Positions 26,370 through 35,283 of a stretch of 64,000 nucleotides of DNA are shown piece after piece. The translations under genes and the position numbers were made by a program. The notes beneath the pieces were generated by a model. It did no database searches. It was not told where the DNA came from and saw only the letters and a program-made list of their open reading frames with translations. The stretch's first letter is position 1, and the number at the start of each line of letters is the position of its first letter. This stretch comes from Anaerocolumna sp. AGMB13025 (GTDB taxonomy: Bacteria > Bacillota > Clostridia > Lachnospirales > Lachnospiraceae): NCBI RefSeq assembly GCF_029689925.1, contig NZ_CP121445.1:6196501-6260500 (forward strand). Reading direction: 5' to 3'.

Positions 26370-27623
26370 TCAGTCTTTTAAGAATTCAATTACCTTCTGC
26401 CAGAAATCTTCATACTCCTTCATAATAGCCGGTTTTTTGCCTCTAAAGCCACTATCAATAGGAAATATAAATGGAGTATAAAACTCGTGTCCACATTCTT
26501 CATATACCAATCCCCAAAATATATGCTCCTTATTTTTAGTATCCATAATCTTTTTAATTAACTTTAAAGCATAAACACTATTCCACATCGAATCCCTTTT
26601 ACCTGCAATTAAACAGACATCTCCTTGGATGTTTTCTACTTTGATACGCTTTAGTTCTTTATGAAATGATAACATTCTGCTTATTTCGTAGGTCATAAAA
26701 TACCCGCCTTCTATATTCATCCATTGAAGAATTACATTCTTAATCCAGTCAATAATAGGGATAAGTGGGATATAATGAATATATGGCAAAGGTTTATTTT
26801 GATAACTCCAAGAAGAATGAGTTAAGGATAGACCCTGATTAACATATGCTGATGGTGAAATAGCAATAACTTTACTTACGGAACGATTTAACGAAGCAGT
26901 TAATAAAGCTAATTCTGCTCCTTTGGAAACCCCCAAAAGGTATACTTTATTCCTTAAATCTGTCCCCTTTAACCAATCAATCGCTGATTCTACATAATCT
27001 ACAGGTATAGTTTCCAAGACTCTGGGAAATACTAGGGGTTCGATAGACAAATTCTGATCAGGATCAAAATATTGAAGAGCAAGTACATTAAAACCTTTAT
27101 TGGCCAAACAGGCCGCAATTGGTAAAATTGGATTAATAACGCCTTCTGAGCCACCTAGTAATACTACTTTATGATAGCATATAACTTTCTTATGGTAAAA
27201 ATAGACCCCACGGAATAACTGATTCAAATGGATACATTCAATTTCAGATGATAGAAAACTTCTTATGATGGTTTTATTTAAGGTTTGATTTTTATATGTA
27301 ACAGTAAATTTACATTCTATAAACTCTTTTGTAAAGTCTCTTTCCTTTCTTTTGTTAAAGGAGCCCCTGGCATCTTTTAGTCCCGCAAACAATCCCATAG
27401 AATCGATGCCAGAATACGTACCTTTCACAGGTGCTGCCTTAGCTAGATTAATTTCACCAAATGAATCAGCTTCATAGCAGGCATATGAATCCGAAGGACA
27501 GTCTGACCATGAATGAACGACACATAAATCTATTCTGCATACCTCAAATGCACTTATATCAGAAATAATGAAATTTAGCCTTTCGTCTACATAATGTATG
27601 TTTCCGATAATTTCAAACTTCAT
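26370..27623 (-). CDS. Acyl-CoA thioesterase / BAAT-like alpha/beta hydrolase
   Basis: A 417-residue protein. An N-terminal beta domain (about 1-125) like the acyl-CoA thioester hydrolase/bile acid-CoA:amino acid N-acyltransferase family, then an alpha/beta hydrolase: nucleophile elbow GVSKGAEL (Ser), an Asp in AGKRDSMW, and a His in CGHEFY. Ser rather than Cys at the elbow favours a thioesterase. The start is the ATG at 27623 behind TTGGAG; a TTG at 27638 is part of that ribosome site. Divergent from regulator 5, with operator F in the shared gap. Substrate unknown. Confidence 0.8.
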   Translation of the reverse strand: MKFEIIGNIHYVDERLNFIISDISAFEVCRIDLCVVHSWSDCPSDSYACYEADSFGEINLAKAAPVKGTYSGIDSMGLFAGLKDARGSFNKRKERDFTKEFIECKFTVTYKNQTLNKTIIRSFLSSEIECIHLNQLFRGVYFYHKKVICYHKVVLLGGSEGVINPILPIAACLANKGFNVLALQYFDPDQNLSIEPLVFPRVLETIPVDYVESAIDWLKGTDLRNKVYLLGVSKGAELALLTASLNRSVSKVIAISPSAYVNQGLSLTHSSWSYQNKPLPYIHYIPLIPIIDWIKNVILQWMNIEGGYFMTYEISRMLSFHKELKRIKVENIQGDVCLIAGKRDSMWNSVYALKLIKKIMDTKNKEHIFWGLVYEECGHEFYTPFIFPIDSGFRGKKPAIMKEYEDFWQKVIEFLKD

Positions 27624-27881
27624 ACTAGCTGTCTCCAATCATAATATTATTTGTCTGTATGTTCTTGTATGTTTCATTAGTAGTAATAATTATAATTAAG
27701 TTATTATTTGATATTAATTTTTATCTGTTTATGCAATTCAATACTGCTTTCTTTTCTTTGTCTATAAATGCACACTAGATGTATCAGTCTCTTCTTTCCA
27801 GTTAAAGGTACTTTAATTTACTTAAATACGGGTAATTTTGTTTAAACCTTAACATTACAATTCCAAATTAAATATACAATA

Positions 27882-27928
27882 AAATGGACATTTATGTCTA
27901 TTTAAAAATTACAAAAAATGTATATAAT
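27882..27928 (+). promoter_or_regulatory. Operator copy F and promoter of regulator 5
   Basis: GGACATTTATGTCT (27886-27899), flanked by AAAT and ATTT, and TATAAT at 27923-27928, 33 bp between centres exactly as at operator B. The site also lies upstream of the divergent hydrolase gene. The rest of 27624-27981 is AT-rich without a gene. Confidence 0.7.
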
Positions 27929-27981
27929 AGTATATGGGAACCCCAAGATTTTACACAAAGGATAGTTAATAGGTGATTATA

Positions 27982-28923
27982 ATGAAATATGAACATTTTG
28001 GCAATTTGCTTCAGGAATTAAGGGTAAAATATAATATGTCCAGGGAAAAGCTCGCTCAGAATATCTGTACACCGAAACAGATCTACCGGATTGAAAAGGG
28101 CTATTCTGAACCTTCCATCTACTTATTGCATCAACTTTCGATTAAGTTTAATTTGGATTTGAATGAATATTATAAGATGCATTTTACCAGTAACACGATT
28201 GTAGGCTTGGAGGGGATAAAATCAATTAATGCTGCAATTGAACATAATGATACTCCATTAATAAAATCTGAAGTTGAAAAATATGAAAAGTTGGAGGATT
28301 TTAAACACGGAGAAAATCTTCAGCATATCTATTACGGTAAAGCACTTTGCTCTGCCCTCTTGGATGAGGATTACAATACCTCTTCAGACTTCTGTTACAA
28401 AGCTCTTCAAATAGAATGCCCTGATTTTAATATTGATACCATTTCGGAAAATATGTATTCCAATATTGGAATATGTATCCTAAATTGTATAAGCCAAAAT
28501 TTCTTTGCTTTAGATCAGTATGACAACGGCTTAAAGGTACTTACCGGAGTCCTAAAGATGTTAGAGACTTTTATAATCGATTCCCCTTACCCACTGTTTC
28601 AAGCCACGCAATTTGCGCAAAAGATGTATCAATTAATACTATATAGTATGGCTATTCATTTATTTGAGCATGGCGAAATAGAAGATTCTCTCACATATAC
28701 TGAAAAGGGTATTTCATATTCTTTAAAAGTATATAATATGCGAAGGCTTCCTGGCTTAATTTTTATGAAATTTAAAATCCTTTATTCCTTAAAAGATTAT
28801 GATCACGCCAAAGAATACTATGATCACACTCTTTCCCTTTATAAAATTACTGATAATAAAATTGCTATAACTAATTTAGAAAACTCAGCCAAAGGGGATT
28901 ATCCTGAAATCTTTAAAGTATAA
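27982..28923 (+). CDS. XRE-family regulator with TPR-like domain (paralog 5)
   Basis: A 313-residue member of the six-gene family; start ATG 27982 behind AGGTGATTATA. The HTH has CTPKQIYRIEKGYSEPS, shared with paralog 6, and the C-terminal helices match the others. It is separated from paralogs 1-4 by the RiPP operon and the toxin island, so the array was probably split by insertion of the island or copied to a second site. Confidence 0.85.
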   Translation: MKYEHFGNLLQELRVKYNMSREKLAQNICTPKQIYRIEKGYSEPSIYLLHQLSIKFNLDLNEYYKMHFTSNTIVGLEGIKSINAAIEHNDTPLIKSEVEKYEKLEDFKHGENLQHIYYGKALCSALLDEDYNTSSDFCYKALQIECPDFNIDTISENMYSNIGICILNCISQNFFALDQYDNGLKVLTGVLKMLETFIIDSPYPLFQATQFAQKMYQLILYSMAIHLFEHGEIEDSLTYTEKGISYSLKVYNMRRLPGLIFMKFKILYSLKDYDHAKEYYDHTLSLYKITDNKIAITNLENSAKGDYPEIFKV

Positions 28924-29066
28924 CCTACATAAGGCAATCAGATTCAAGCACCATATAACATCACTTTTCTTTCGTTCTGAATCCTAGTTTCACTTATACT
29001 TATTTTCTGTCAGGCATTTAGTATTTGTTAGTAACTGATAATTGATATGGAATCTATATAAATTGC

Positions 29067-29147
29067 GCCAGCTTTATCTGCTCTAACCCCGCCTAGATAG
29101 TAATCGCTATCTAAGCGGTTGATACCAGATAAGGAGGGGGGGCTGGC
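29067..29147 (+). ncRNA. Long imperfect hairpin upstream of regulator 6
   Basis: Nested arms GCCAGC/GCTGGC, TTATCTG/CAGATAA, AACCcCGC/GCGGTT and TAGATAG/CTATCTA give an almost continuous 81-base foldback. It could be an RNA element in the leader of regulator 6, a terminator of regulator 5's transcript, or a small mobile palindromic repeat. About 50 bases just before it (28957-29010) match 15172-15215. Confidence 0.45.
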
Positions 29148-29197
29148 TCATCCAGTAGCTTATTTACTTTTAGTTTAATCATAAACAGCGCCAATGT

Positions 29198-29219
29198 AAA
29201 TGGACACTTATGTCTAAAT
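29198..29219 (+). promoter_or_regulatory. Operator copy G
   Basis: GGACACTTATGTCT (29202-29215), centre about 30 bp before the ATG of regulator 6 and only a few bases from its GGAGG. Same geometry as copy A, unlike B, E and F; at this place bound protein would more likely block than activate. Confidence 0.65.
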
Positions 29220-29238
29220 TTGTAAATTGGAGGATGTC

Positions 29239-30189
29239 ATGAAATACGAACATTTCGGTAATTTATTACAGGAATTAAGATTAAAATATAATCTATCCAG
29301 GGAAAAACTGGCTCAAGATATTTGTACTCCAAAGCAAATATACAGAATTGAAAAAGGATATTCAGAACCTTCCATCTATCTCTTGCATCAGTTATCTATT
29401 AAATTTAATCTGGATTTAAATGAATATTATAAGATGTATTTTACTAAAAATAGTATTATAGGGTTAGAAGGTACGAAAGCCATAAATACGGCTATAGAAA
29501 GCGGAGATTTACCGTTATTGCAATCATTAATCAGCACCTATGAAACACTTGAGGATTTCAAAAACGGTCAAAATTTACAATACATTTATTACGGTAAAGC
29601 ACTTTGCTCATCCTTGATAGATAAAGATTATAATACATCCTTAGACTATTGCTATAAAGGGATTCAAGTTGATAATCCAAAGTTTTCGATACAGGATATC
29701 TCTAATAATATATTCTCAAATATTGGGATATCACTACTAAATTGTACAAGTCTGAATTATTTTTCATTAAATCAGTACAATGTTGGTATACATATTTTAA
29801 AAGAACTATTAACTGTGTTGGAAACTCATTATATAAATCCTCCCTATCCTTTATTTGAAATATCTCAATTTTCTAAGAAAATTTATCAGGCAGCATTATG
29901 TAATATCAGCGACATATTATTTGAAAAAGGTGAAGTACAAGCATCTTTAAATTATGTGGAAAAGGGCATTCAGTTTTCTATAAAAGAATATAATACTCGT
30001 TTTCTTCCTGATTTATTTTTGATGAAATTAAAAATTCTTTATATAGAACGTAAGTATGAGGAAGCTAGGGTCTATTTTGATCAAACTGTTTATTTATATA
30101 AAATAACCGATAAGAAAAATAAGCTGTCTAATTTAGTAGCTGACTCCATAATAGAGTACCCTGAGATTTTCAAGGAAATTAAAAAATAA
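29239..30189 (+). CDS. XRE-family regulator with TPR-like domain (paralog 6)
   Basis: A 316-residue paralog. The ATG at 29239 is preceded by TTGGAGGATGTC, which makes the upstream TTG part of the ribosome site. The HTH is like paralog 5 (IEKGYSEPS). The C-terminal part is more diverged (SNIGISLLNCTSLNYFSLNQ, EYPEIFKEIKK). Putative peptide-sensing regulator by the same reasoning as for its paralogs. Confidence 0.85.
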   Translation: MKYEHFGNLLQELRLKYNLSREKLAQDICTPKQIYRIEKGYSEPSIYLLHQLSIKFNLDLNEYYKMYFTKNSIIGLEGTKAINTAIESGDLPLLQSLISTYETLEDFKNGQNLQYIYYGKALCSSLIDKDYNTSLDYCYKGIQVDNPKFSIQDISNNIFSNIGISLLNCTSLNYFSLNQYNVGIHILKELLTVLETHYINPPYPLFEISQFSKKIYQAALCNISDILFEKGEVQASLNYVEKGIQFSIKEYNTRFLPDLFLMKLKILYIERKYEEARVYFDQTVYLYKITDKKNKLSNLVADSIIEYPEIFKEIKK

Positions 30190-30191
30190 AA

Positions 30192-30419
30192 CTCATAACA
30201 ATACAATTTCCACCAATAAAAGAACTGAATTACGTTAAAGAAGTCAATATACCACCATACCTTGACCAATTTGTTATGACAAACAGACACTCTTTTATTT
30301 TATTAAAAATCGTATATATCGGTAATAGGGATATAACAGAAGAAGAGCGAACAAAATATACAGATAATGTAAAGCAATTTTTTACCGATTTTACTAATTG
30401 CTTAGATAAACAAAAATAG
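30192..30419 (+). pseudogene. Start-less gene fragment
   Basis: An open frame of about 75 codons directly behind regulator 6 with a coding look (LDQFVMTNRHSFILLKIVYI, RDITEEERTKYTDNVKQFF) but no start codon near its beginning; an internal ATG would give 47 residues. No family recognised. Likely the 3' end of a lost gene. Confidence 0.4.
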
Positions 30420-30538
30420 TATTAGTAAAAAGATAAAGATGCAATACGATTTGTCTGATTGATGAGGTTTTCATTAACTCTTAACATATTGGGATTGTGT
30501 ATACTCTTCTCCATTAGTTCAATCAATATAATTACTTT

Positions 30539-30877
30539 ATGCCAATATTTACATTTTTACAGCAAATGGTTATAATTGTAATTAATATTATAATAGATTT
30601 TCGTGATTTGGAATATCTCTGGTCCGTTATTTTGATGTTAATTATGTACACTTGTGCTATCTTTTATAAACCAGAAAAAATAATAGAAAAACACTATGGA
30701 TGGATACTTGATATCAATCCATTATATTCAATCATAATTAACTTTCGAAATTCTATATTCGGCTTGCCGATTGATATGAAAGCATTTCTAATTTCGATAA
30801 TCTTTAGTTTAGTTTCTCTTCTCATTGGCATATTTTTATTTTATCATAAACAAGATAAATTCATTCTTCACATTTGA
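30539..30877 (+). pseudogene. 3' fragment of an ABC-2 polysaccharide/teichoic-acid export permease
   Basis: The 112 codons resemble the C-terminal half of TagG/RfbA-type permeases: membrane segment, then an IFYKPEKIIEKHYGWILDIN motif, NPLYSIIINFRNSIFG, and a last membrane segment. Complete family members are about 260-270 residues, so the first half is gone. The ABC gene that follows belongs to a different (YtrB-like) type. Confidence 0.65.
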
Positions 30878-30905
30878 AAGTACTACGAAAGGAACGGTAG
30901 CATAT

Positions 30906-31649
30906 ATGGAATATGTATTAGAGCTGGAAAATGTAAGTAAGAAATACAAGCGCTTTCAGTTGCAACAAGTCAGTTTTCGGATAAAACCAGGCAGTATCAC
31001 TGGTTTTGTTGGTATTAATGGATCAGGGAAAAGTACCACCATCAAAATCATAGCCGATTTGATTCGAGGGGATAGCGGAACCGTAAAGTTCTTTGGCACC
31101 GACCGGACCAAACAAAACATAAATGAGCAGATCGGATATGTAATGGATAGCAGCTATTTTTATGAGAAGCAAACTTTAAAAGCGGTAAAAAATATTATTT
31201 CCAGTGCATATCAAAACTGGAACGAAACGGAGTATCAGCATTATATAGAACTGTTTCAATTAGAGGAAAAGCAGAAAATCCAGGAACTTTCGAAAGGTAA
31301 TAAAATGAAATATGCCTTAACCTTAGCGCTATCCCATAATGCCCGTCTGCTTATCATGGACGAGCCTACCAGTGGTTTGGATCCATTGGTCAGGAAGGAG
31401 ACAATGAAGGTACTGAAAGAATTTGTTGCCGATGGTACGAAAAGCGTTCTTTTTTCAACTCATATCACCTCTGACCTTGAAAAAGCGGCAGATACTATTC
31501 TTTTTATTCACAATGGAAGGATTATATTTGACGAAGCACTGAGTAATCTCCCTGCCTTACATAAAAAAACATTAGGTAAATCCTATGAATCTTTGGAAAA
31601 TTGTATGTTGGATTTTATTGAGCATATGAAACAAGGAGGCGCTTTATGA
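30906..31649 (+). CDS. ABC transporter ATP-binding protein (ABC-2, YtrB/YhcG-like)
   Basis: A 247-residue ATPase with Walker A GINGSGKST, signature LSKGNKMK (the LSxGxxxK form of this subfamily), Walker B LLIMDEPTSGLD and H-loop STH. Start chosen at ATG 30906; a longer frame from 30825 would run into the permease fragment. Its stop overlaps the next gene by ATGA, so the two are coupled. Such pairs export peptides or antibiotics or respond to cell-wall stress; the substrate is not evident. Confidence 0.85.
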   Translation: MEYVLELENVSKKYKRFQLQQVSFRIKPGSITGFVGINGSGKSTTIKIIADLIRGDSGTVKFFGTDRTKQNINEQIGYVMDSSYFYEKQTLKAVKNIISSAYQNWNETEYQHYIELFQLEEKQKIQELSKGNKMKYALTLALSHNARLLIMDEPTSGLDPLVRKETMKVLKEFVADGTKSVLFSTHITSDLEKAADTILFIHNGRIIFDEALSNLPALHKKTLGKSYESLENCMLDFIEHMKQGGAL

Positions 31650-32299
31650 GAAATTTAATTATCCTGTTAAGAAAAGACATTACCTTGGATAAGGCTAATT
31701 TGATACTGGTTTTCCTTATATCGATTGGAATTCCGATTTATTTATCTTATTCCTTACAAGACTTAGGCTTCCAAAAAGGGACGGATTTTGTATCATTATT
31801 CTTGAGTTCCTTTTTCTGTTTCTTTCTGTCCCTTAGTAAATTAGGTTTAATTGAACACAAGTACAGAGGGACTGCTTATTTGACCCTGACCCCCATTCGC
31901 AGAAGGGATATCGTACTGTCTAAATATATATTTCTTTTACTTATATTTTTTATTTGTTTGGCAGGATATGGGGTATCCTATTTATTGTTTCCTTTTATTA
32001 GCCCTCTTTCTTTTACGGCTGTTGTAACTGTTTGGACGGCTAACAGCCTATTTCTTAGTTTTTATGTACCTTTAGAATTAAAATTAGGCTATGAAAATGT
32101 GAAGTATTTTTTTATGGCCGCAATGCTTTTTACACCCTTTTTAATCGGTCTTATAGGTAGATATGGAGGGACTACCATATTTAAACAGTTCATTGAACAA
32201 ACCGGAAGTATAGTACTTATTATGGTGATAGTTTCCTTTGTTTTAATTGGGATATCTTATTATGCATCTGTCCTGATATTCCATTCAAAAGATTTATAA
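31646..32299 (+). CDS. ABC-2 transporter permease
   Basis: A 217-residue protein with six likely membrane segments (about 18-35, 45-65, 85-115, 120-140, 150-168, 187-210), typical of ABC-2 permeases partnering YtrB-like ATPases. The ATG at 31646 overlaps the ATPase stop and is preceded by AAGGAGGC. Partner and membrane anchor of the ATPase above. Confidence 0.82.
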   Translation: MRNLIILLRKDITLDKANLILVFLISIGIPIYLSYSLQDLGFQKGTDFVSLFLSSFFCFFLSLSKLGLIEHKYRGTAYLTLTPIRRRDIVLSKYIFLLLIFFICLAGYGVSYLLFPFISPLSFTAVVTVWTANSLFLSFYVPLELKLGYENVKYFFMAAMLFTPFLIGLIGRYGGTTIFKQFIEQTGSIVLIMVIVSFVLIGISYYASVLIFHSKDL

Positions 32300-32397
32300 A
32301 ATGTATAACCCTATTGTCAAATCATAAGGTTCTTATAATTTTATAACTACAATTTTTCCAAAGCAAAACAATCATAAAATTAAAGGAGAATACCTAA

Positions 32398-34098
32398 TTG
32401 GAGATATATGTACTGATTACGGTTATTATCATTCTAGTTTTAATTATCTATACTTATCTGGTACAAGCCAAAAAACGTAGAAAAAGAGAACTATTACTTA
32501 AAATTATTGAAGATGATTGGGATTTTATAAAAGAGGATAAACAAGATTTATCCTATATAGACTATTTATACAAGATATATCAACACCAAGATCAAAATCA
32601 AAGTATGAAAGTGGACGATATAACCTGGAATGATTTTGAGATGGATGGTGTATTTGACAAAATTAATTATACTTACTCTACCATTGGTGAGATCTATCTT
32701 TACAATATGCTAAGAAATCCTACTAATAATATTAGTATCTTAAAAGAAAGAGACCGCATAATCGAATACTATGCAACCAATAAAAAAGCTAGAGTATTAA
32801 AACAGTATCAACTAAATAATATAGGCAAATTCAATAAAGTATCGATTTACGAGTATAGTAAACTGATCGAATCAATACCGCCTTTTAACATAGCATGGCA
32901 TATTATGATTCCTATATTACAGATACTATCAATCTTTATACTAGTTATTAACAGCAATCTTGGAATACCATTGTTTATTGCTGCCTTATCCGTAAACCTT
33001 GTATCGTATTATAAAAGAAGTAAACATATAGAGGGTTATCTGCCTGTAATTATGCAGATCGGCAGCTTACTAGAAGCAATAAAAGACATGAACGATATGC
33101 AAGGGGATGCAGAATTAATAGAGTATTCTAATATACTATCAAAAATCTCTGAACTCACGAAATCCTACAAACGGTATTATCGGTTTTTTGGTTCTCTTAC
33201 CTTTGGTAAAATACCGGATATCGATATGTTCTATGATACCATTATAAAACCTTTTCTGCACACTGATATTATAGTCTTTCTTAAATTAATCAACTTTATC
33301 AGGAATAATATGTCTACCTTAATTGTAGCTTATGAAACTGTCGGCTTTCTGGATAGTATGATTGCAATATCAGCATTCCGTCATAAAGTTTTAGAGTTGC
33401 AGAAAGAAAATATATGCAAACCTGATTTTTGTACCCATCAATTATGCTACATAGCCCAGGATATCTATAATCCTTTAATAATTAGACCTGTTACCAATTC
33501 AATTAATACCATTGCTTCCATCTTAATTACAGGCTCTAATGCAACGGGTAAATCAACTTTTTTAAGGACCATCGGGTTAAATGCAATTTTAGCCCAAACC
33601 ATTTATACGGTATGTGCCAAAAGTTATTCTGCATCCTTTTTTACAATCATGTCTTCTATGAGCTTACGGGATAACATCTATCGTGGTGAAAGTTACTATA
33701 TGATGGAAATAAAGGCTCTAAAGCGGATACTTGACGCTATCAATGCAGAAATACCAATCTTATGCTGCATTGATGAGGTTCTGCGTGGCACGAATACCAT
33801 TGAAAGAATTGCTGCCTCCTCAAAGATATTAGAGAGTTTAGCCAAAAGTAATGTTTTATGCCTGGTAGCCAGTCATGATTTAGAGCTGACTTATATTGTT
33901 GAGGATTCTTATAAAAATTATCATTTTCAAGAAAGCGTGGATAGTTATGGGGTTGTTTGTGACTTTAAATTATATGCCGGGAGATCCTATACCCGTAATG
34001 CCATAAATTTATTAAAATTTATGGGTTATTCAGAAGATATTATAGATGATGCAAAAAGCAGAGCTAATACTTACATTAGCAGCGGAAAGTGGACTTAA
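32398..34098 (+). CDS. Membrane-anchored MutS-like ATPase
   Basis: A 566-residue protein with a TTG start at 32398, fixed by AAAGGAG nine bases before it. Membrane segments at about residues 4-22 and 170-205 are followed by a MutS core and a C-terminal MutS ATPase: Walker A TGSNATGKST, Walker B CCIDEVLRGTN, and the SHD(L/x)EL segment. It lacks the mismatch-recognition domain I and the Smr domain. This group of MutS relatives is widespread in Clostridia but not well studied; membrane anchoring argues against ordinary mismatch repair. Confidence 0.82.
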   Translation: MEIYVLITVIIILVLIIYTYLVQAKKRRKRELLLKIIEDDWDFIKEDKQDLSYIDYLYKIYQHQDQNQSMKVDDITWNDFEMDGVFDKINYTYSTIGEIYLYNMLRNPTNNISILKERDRIIEYYATNKKARVLKQYQLNNIGKFNKVSIYEYSKLIESIPPFNIAWHIMIPILQILSIFILVINSNLGIPLFIAALSVNLVSYYKRSKHIEGYLPVIMQIGSLLEAIKDMNDMQGDAELIEYSNILSKISELTKSYKRYYRFFGSLTFGKIPDIDMFYDTIIKPFLHTDIIVFLKLINFIRNNMSTLIVAYETVGFLDSMIAISAFRHKVLELQKENICKPDFCTHQLCYIAQDIYNPLIIRPVTNSINTIASILITGSNATGKSTFLRTIGLNAILAQTIYTVCAKSYSASFFTIMSSMSLRDNIYRGESYYMMEIKALKRILDAINAEIPILCCIDEVLRGTNTIERIAASSKILESLAKSNVLCLVASHDLELTYIVEDSYKNYHFQESVDSYGVVCDFKLYAGRSYTRNAINLLKFMGYSEDIIDDAKSRANTYISSGKWT

Positions 34099-34491
34099 GA
34101 TTATAAATTACGGGTAAAACCTTACTTTCATCTTATTTTCTAGCTACTCTCTTGTTAATGTAATTCAAGCTGGGGAAGTTTTTCCCGGCTCTTTTATACT
34201 TATATTAATTTTCATAATTTGACCCTGTTATCCAGCAAACAAGTTAGGCTATCAAATCAGGTCAATACACGATTCTGCCCATTTCTCATACCAACTAGCG
34301 TATATCACTCGTTATAATAATCATATCCAATGCTGCAATTGTACTAATGCAAAATTTATACATTGTACTTTGGGCTCTTCTCTACCCTGCTTTTTTACAG
34401 TACTTAAATAATCAATCACAACAAAATTATTATGTTCATCGGTACTAACATCGGACATCGTAAAAGAATACCGATCAGTAAAAGAATATAT
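34099..34491. other. Intergenic region without a convincing gene
   Basis: Contains only AT-rich sequence. A 67-codon leftward frame (34321-34524) starts with TTG, lacks a ribosome site and overlaps the rightward promoter at 34492, so it is not called. Confidence 0.4.
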
Positions 34492-34520
34492 TTGACATTC
34501 TTTTACTTCTATGATAAGAT
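34492..34520 (+). promoter_or_regulatory. Sigma-A promoter of the leader transcript
   Basis: TTGACA (34492-34497), 17-base spacer, TAAGAT (34515-34520). Transcription would start near 34527, about 70 bases before a short leader peptide and about 750 before the MutS2-like gene. Confidence 0.75.
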
Positions 34521-34592
34521 GCAATCGTTGGAATAAATTTTATGTTCTAGCAATTCAATAATAATTATGAATGATTTGAAAGGATGGTTTTG

Positions 34593-34631
34593 ATGTCGGT
34601 ATTATTTGTAAAAGAGGTTCGTGCTATCTAG
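34593..34631 (+). CDS. 12-codon leader peptide (MSVLFVKEVRAI)
   Basis: A very short ORF with a good ribosome site (AAAGGA, eight to nine bases before the ATG), right after a strong promoter and before a series of hairpins. Such leader peptides control antibiotic-response genes (erm, ABC-F, cat) by ribosome stalling. The peptide itself was not recognised as a known leader. Confidence 0.55.
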   Translation: MSVLFVKEVRAI

Positions 34632-34649
34632 CACATAATTTCATTATGA

Positions 34650-34702
34650 AGTAAGGACAGAACATGGCTTTTTAAAGCCTTATTTTGTTATGCCTTTACT
34701 TA
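34650..34702 (+). promoter_or_regulatory. Leader hairpins downstream of the leader peptide
   Basis: GGCTTT/AAAGCC stem followed by TTATTTTG, enclosed by AAGTAAGG / CCTTTACTT. The two pairings could act as alternative structures controlled by a ribosome on the leader peptide. Confidence 0.5.
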
Positions 34703-34925
34703 CCAACCTTTACAGTAATACTCAGAAAACCAGACTTGTTATAGAATGCATTTATCCGCCTTTACTATCTTACCTAACACAGCTATATATCTTACATCAA
34801 TATAGCTTGCCATTAATAAGACTGTAATACCGGACATTTGTTTATTATAAGCTGGCATAATAGGTATATCCTGTTATGCTTTTTTTACGTCTGTTTAAGA
34901 AGAAGAGTTTTTTATTGATTGAATG

Positions 34926-34980
34926 CCCACAGGGAATATTCTGACTTTGTAAAGGAAGGATATCCCTGTGGGTGTTTTTA
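34926..34980 (+). terminator. Strong terminator within the leader, possible attenuator
   Basis: CCCACAGGGA / TCCCTGTGGG followed by TGTTTTTATT. It stands between the promoter at 34492 and the MutS2-like gene, so full transcripts need read-through or antitermination, unless the downstream gene has its own promoter. Confidence 0.75.
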
Positions 34981-35038
34981 TTATAAGAATTTTAATTATA
35001 GAAACTTAAACTTGAAAGAATTATGAACTCAAAGAATG

Positions 35039-35111
35039 TAGCTTGTTCGAAACACTTAGCCTGTTTTAAAGCATTTAGCCTGTTCAGAATATATAGCCTG
35101 TTTCAGAGTAA
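35039..35111 (+). repeat. Four imperfect 18-19-bp tandem repeats (TAGCCTGTT...)
   Basis: Units begin TAGCTTGTT, TAGCCTGTT, TAGCCTGTT, TAGCCTGTT at 35039, 35057, 35076 and 35094. Not in a coding frame. Similar short tandem arrays lie at 37825, 47449 and 55993 with different sequences. Confidence 0.7.
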
Positions 35112-35247
35112 AAACTTTGTCCTTCTTAGTTGCCTTATAGTTATATAAGATATTGCAAAAACAGTATCCTCCCTTATAAGTGAAAGAAAATATCAAGAAA
35201 AAGGAACGCCACATCAAACGTCTTTCACTTCAAATTTTTAGTGGCAG

Positions 35248-35267
35248 TATCGCAATAAGCTGCGATA
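35248..35267 (+). promoter_or_regulatory. Inverted repeat just before the MutS2-like start
   Basis: TATCGCA-N6-TGCGATA, ending 16 bases before the ATG at 35284, where a ribosome site would be expected and is not seen. A related sequence (GTGGCAATATCGCAAG..) lies upstream of the TetR gene at 48144. Confidence 0.5.
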
Positions 35268-35283
35268 TATTATGGTATATAAA

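Noticed and set aside
34321..34524. Leftward 67-codon ORF
   Set aside because: TTG start without ribosome site, no family resemblance, and it overlaps a strong rightward promoter at 34492-34520.
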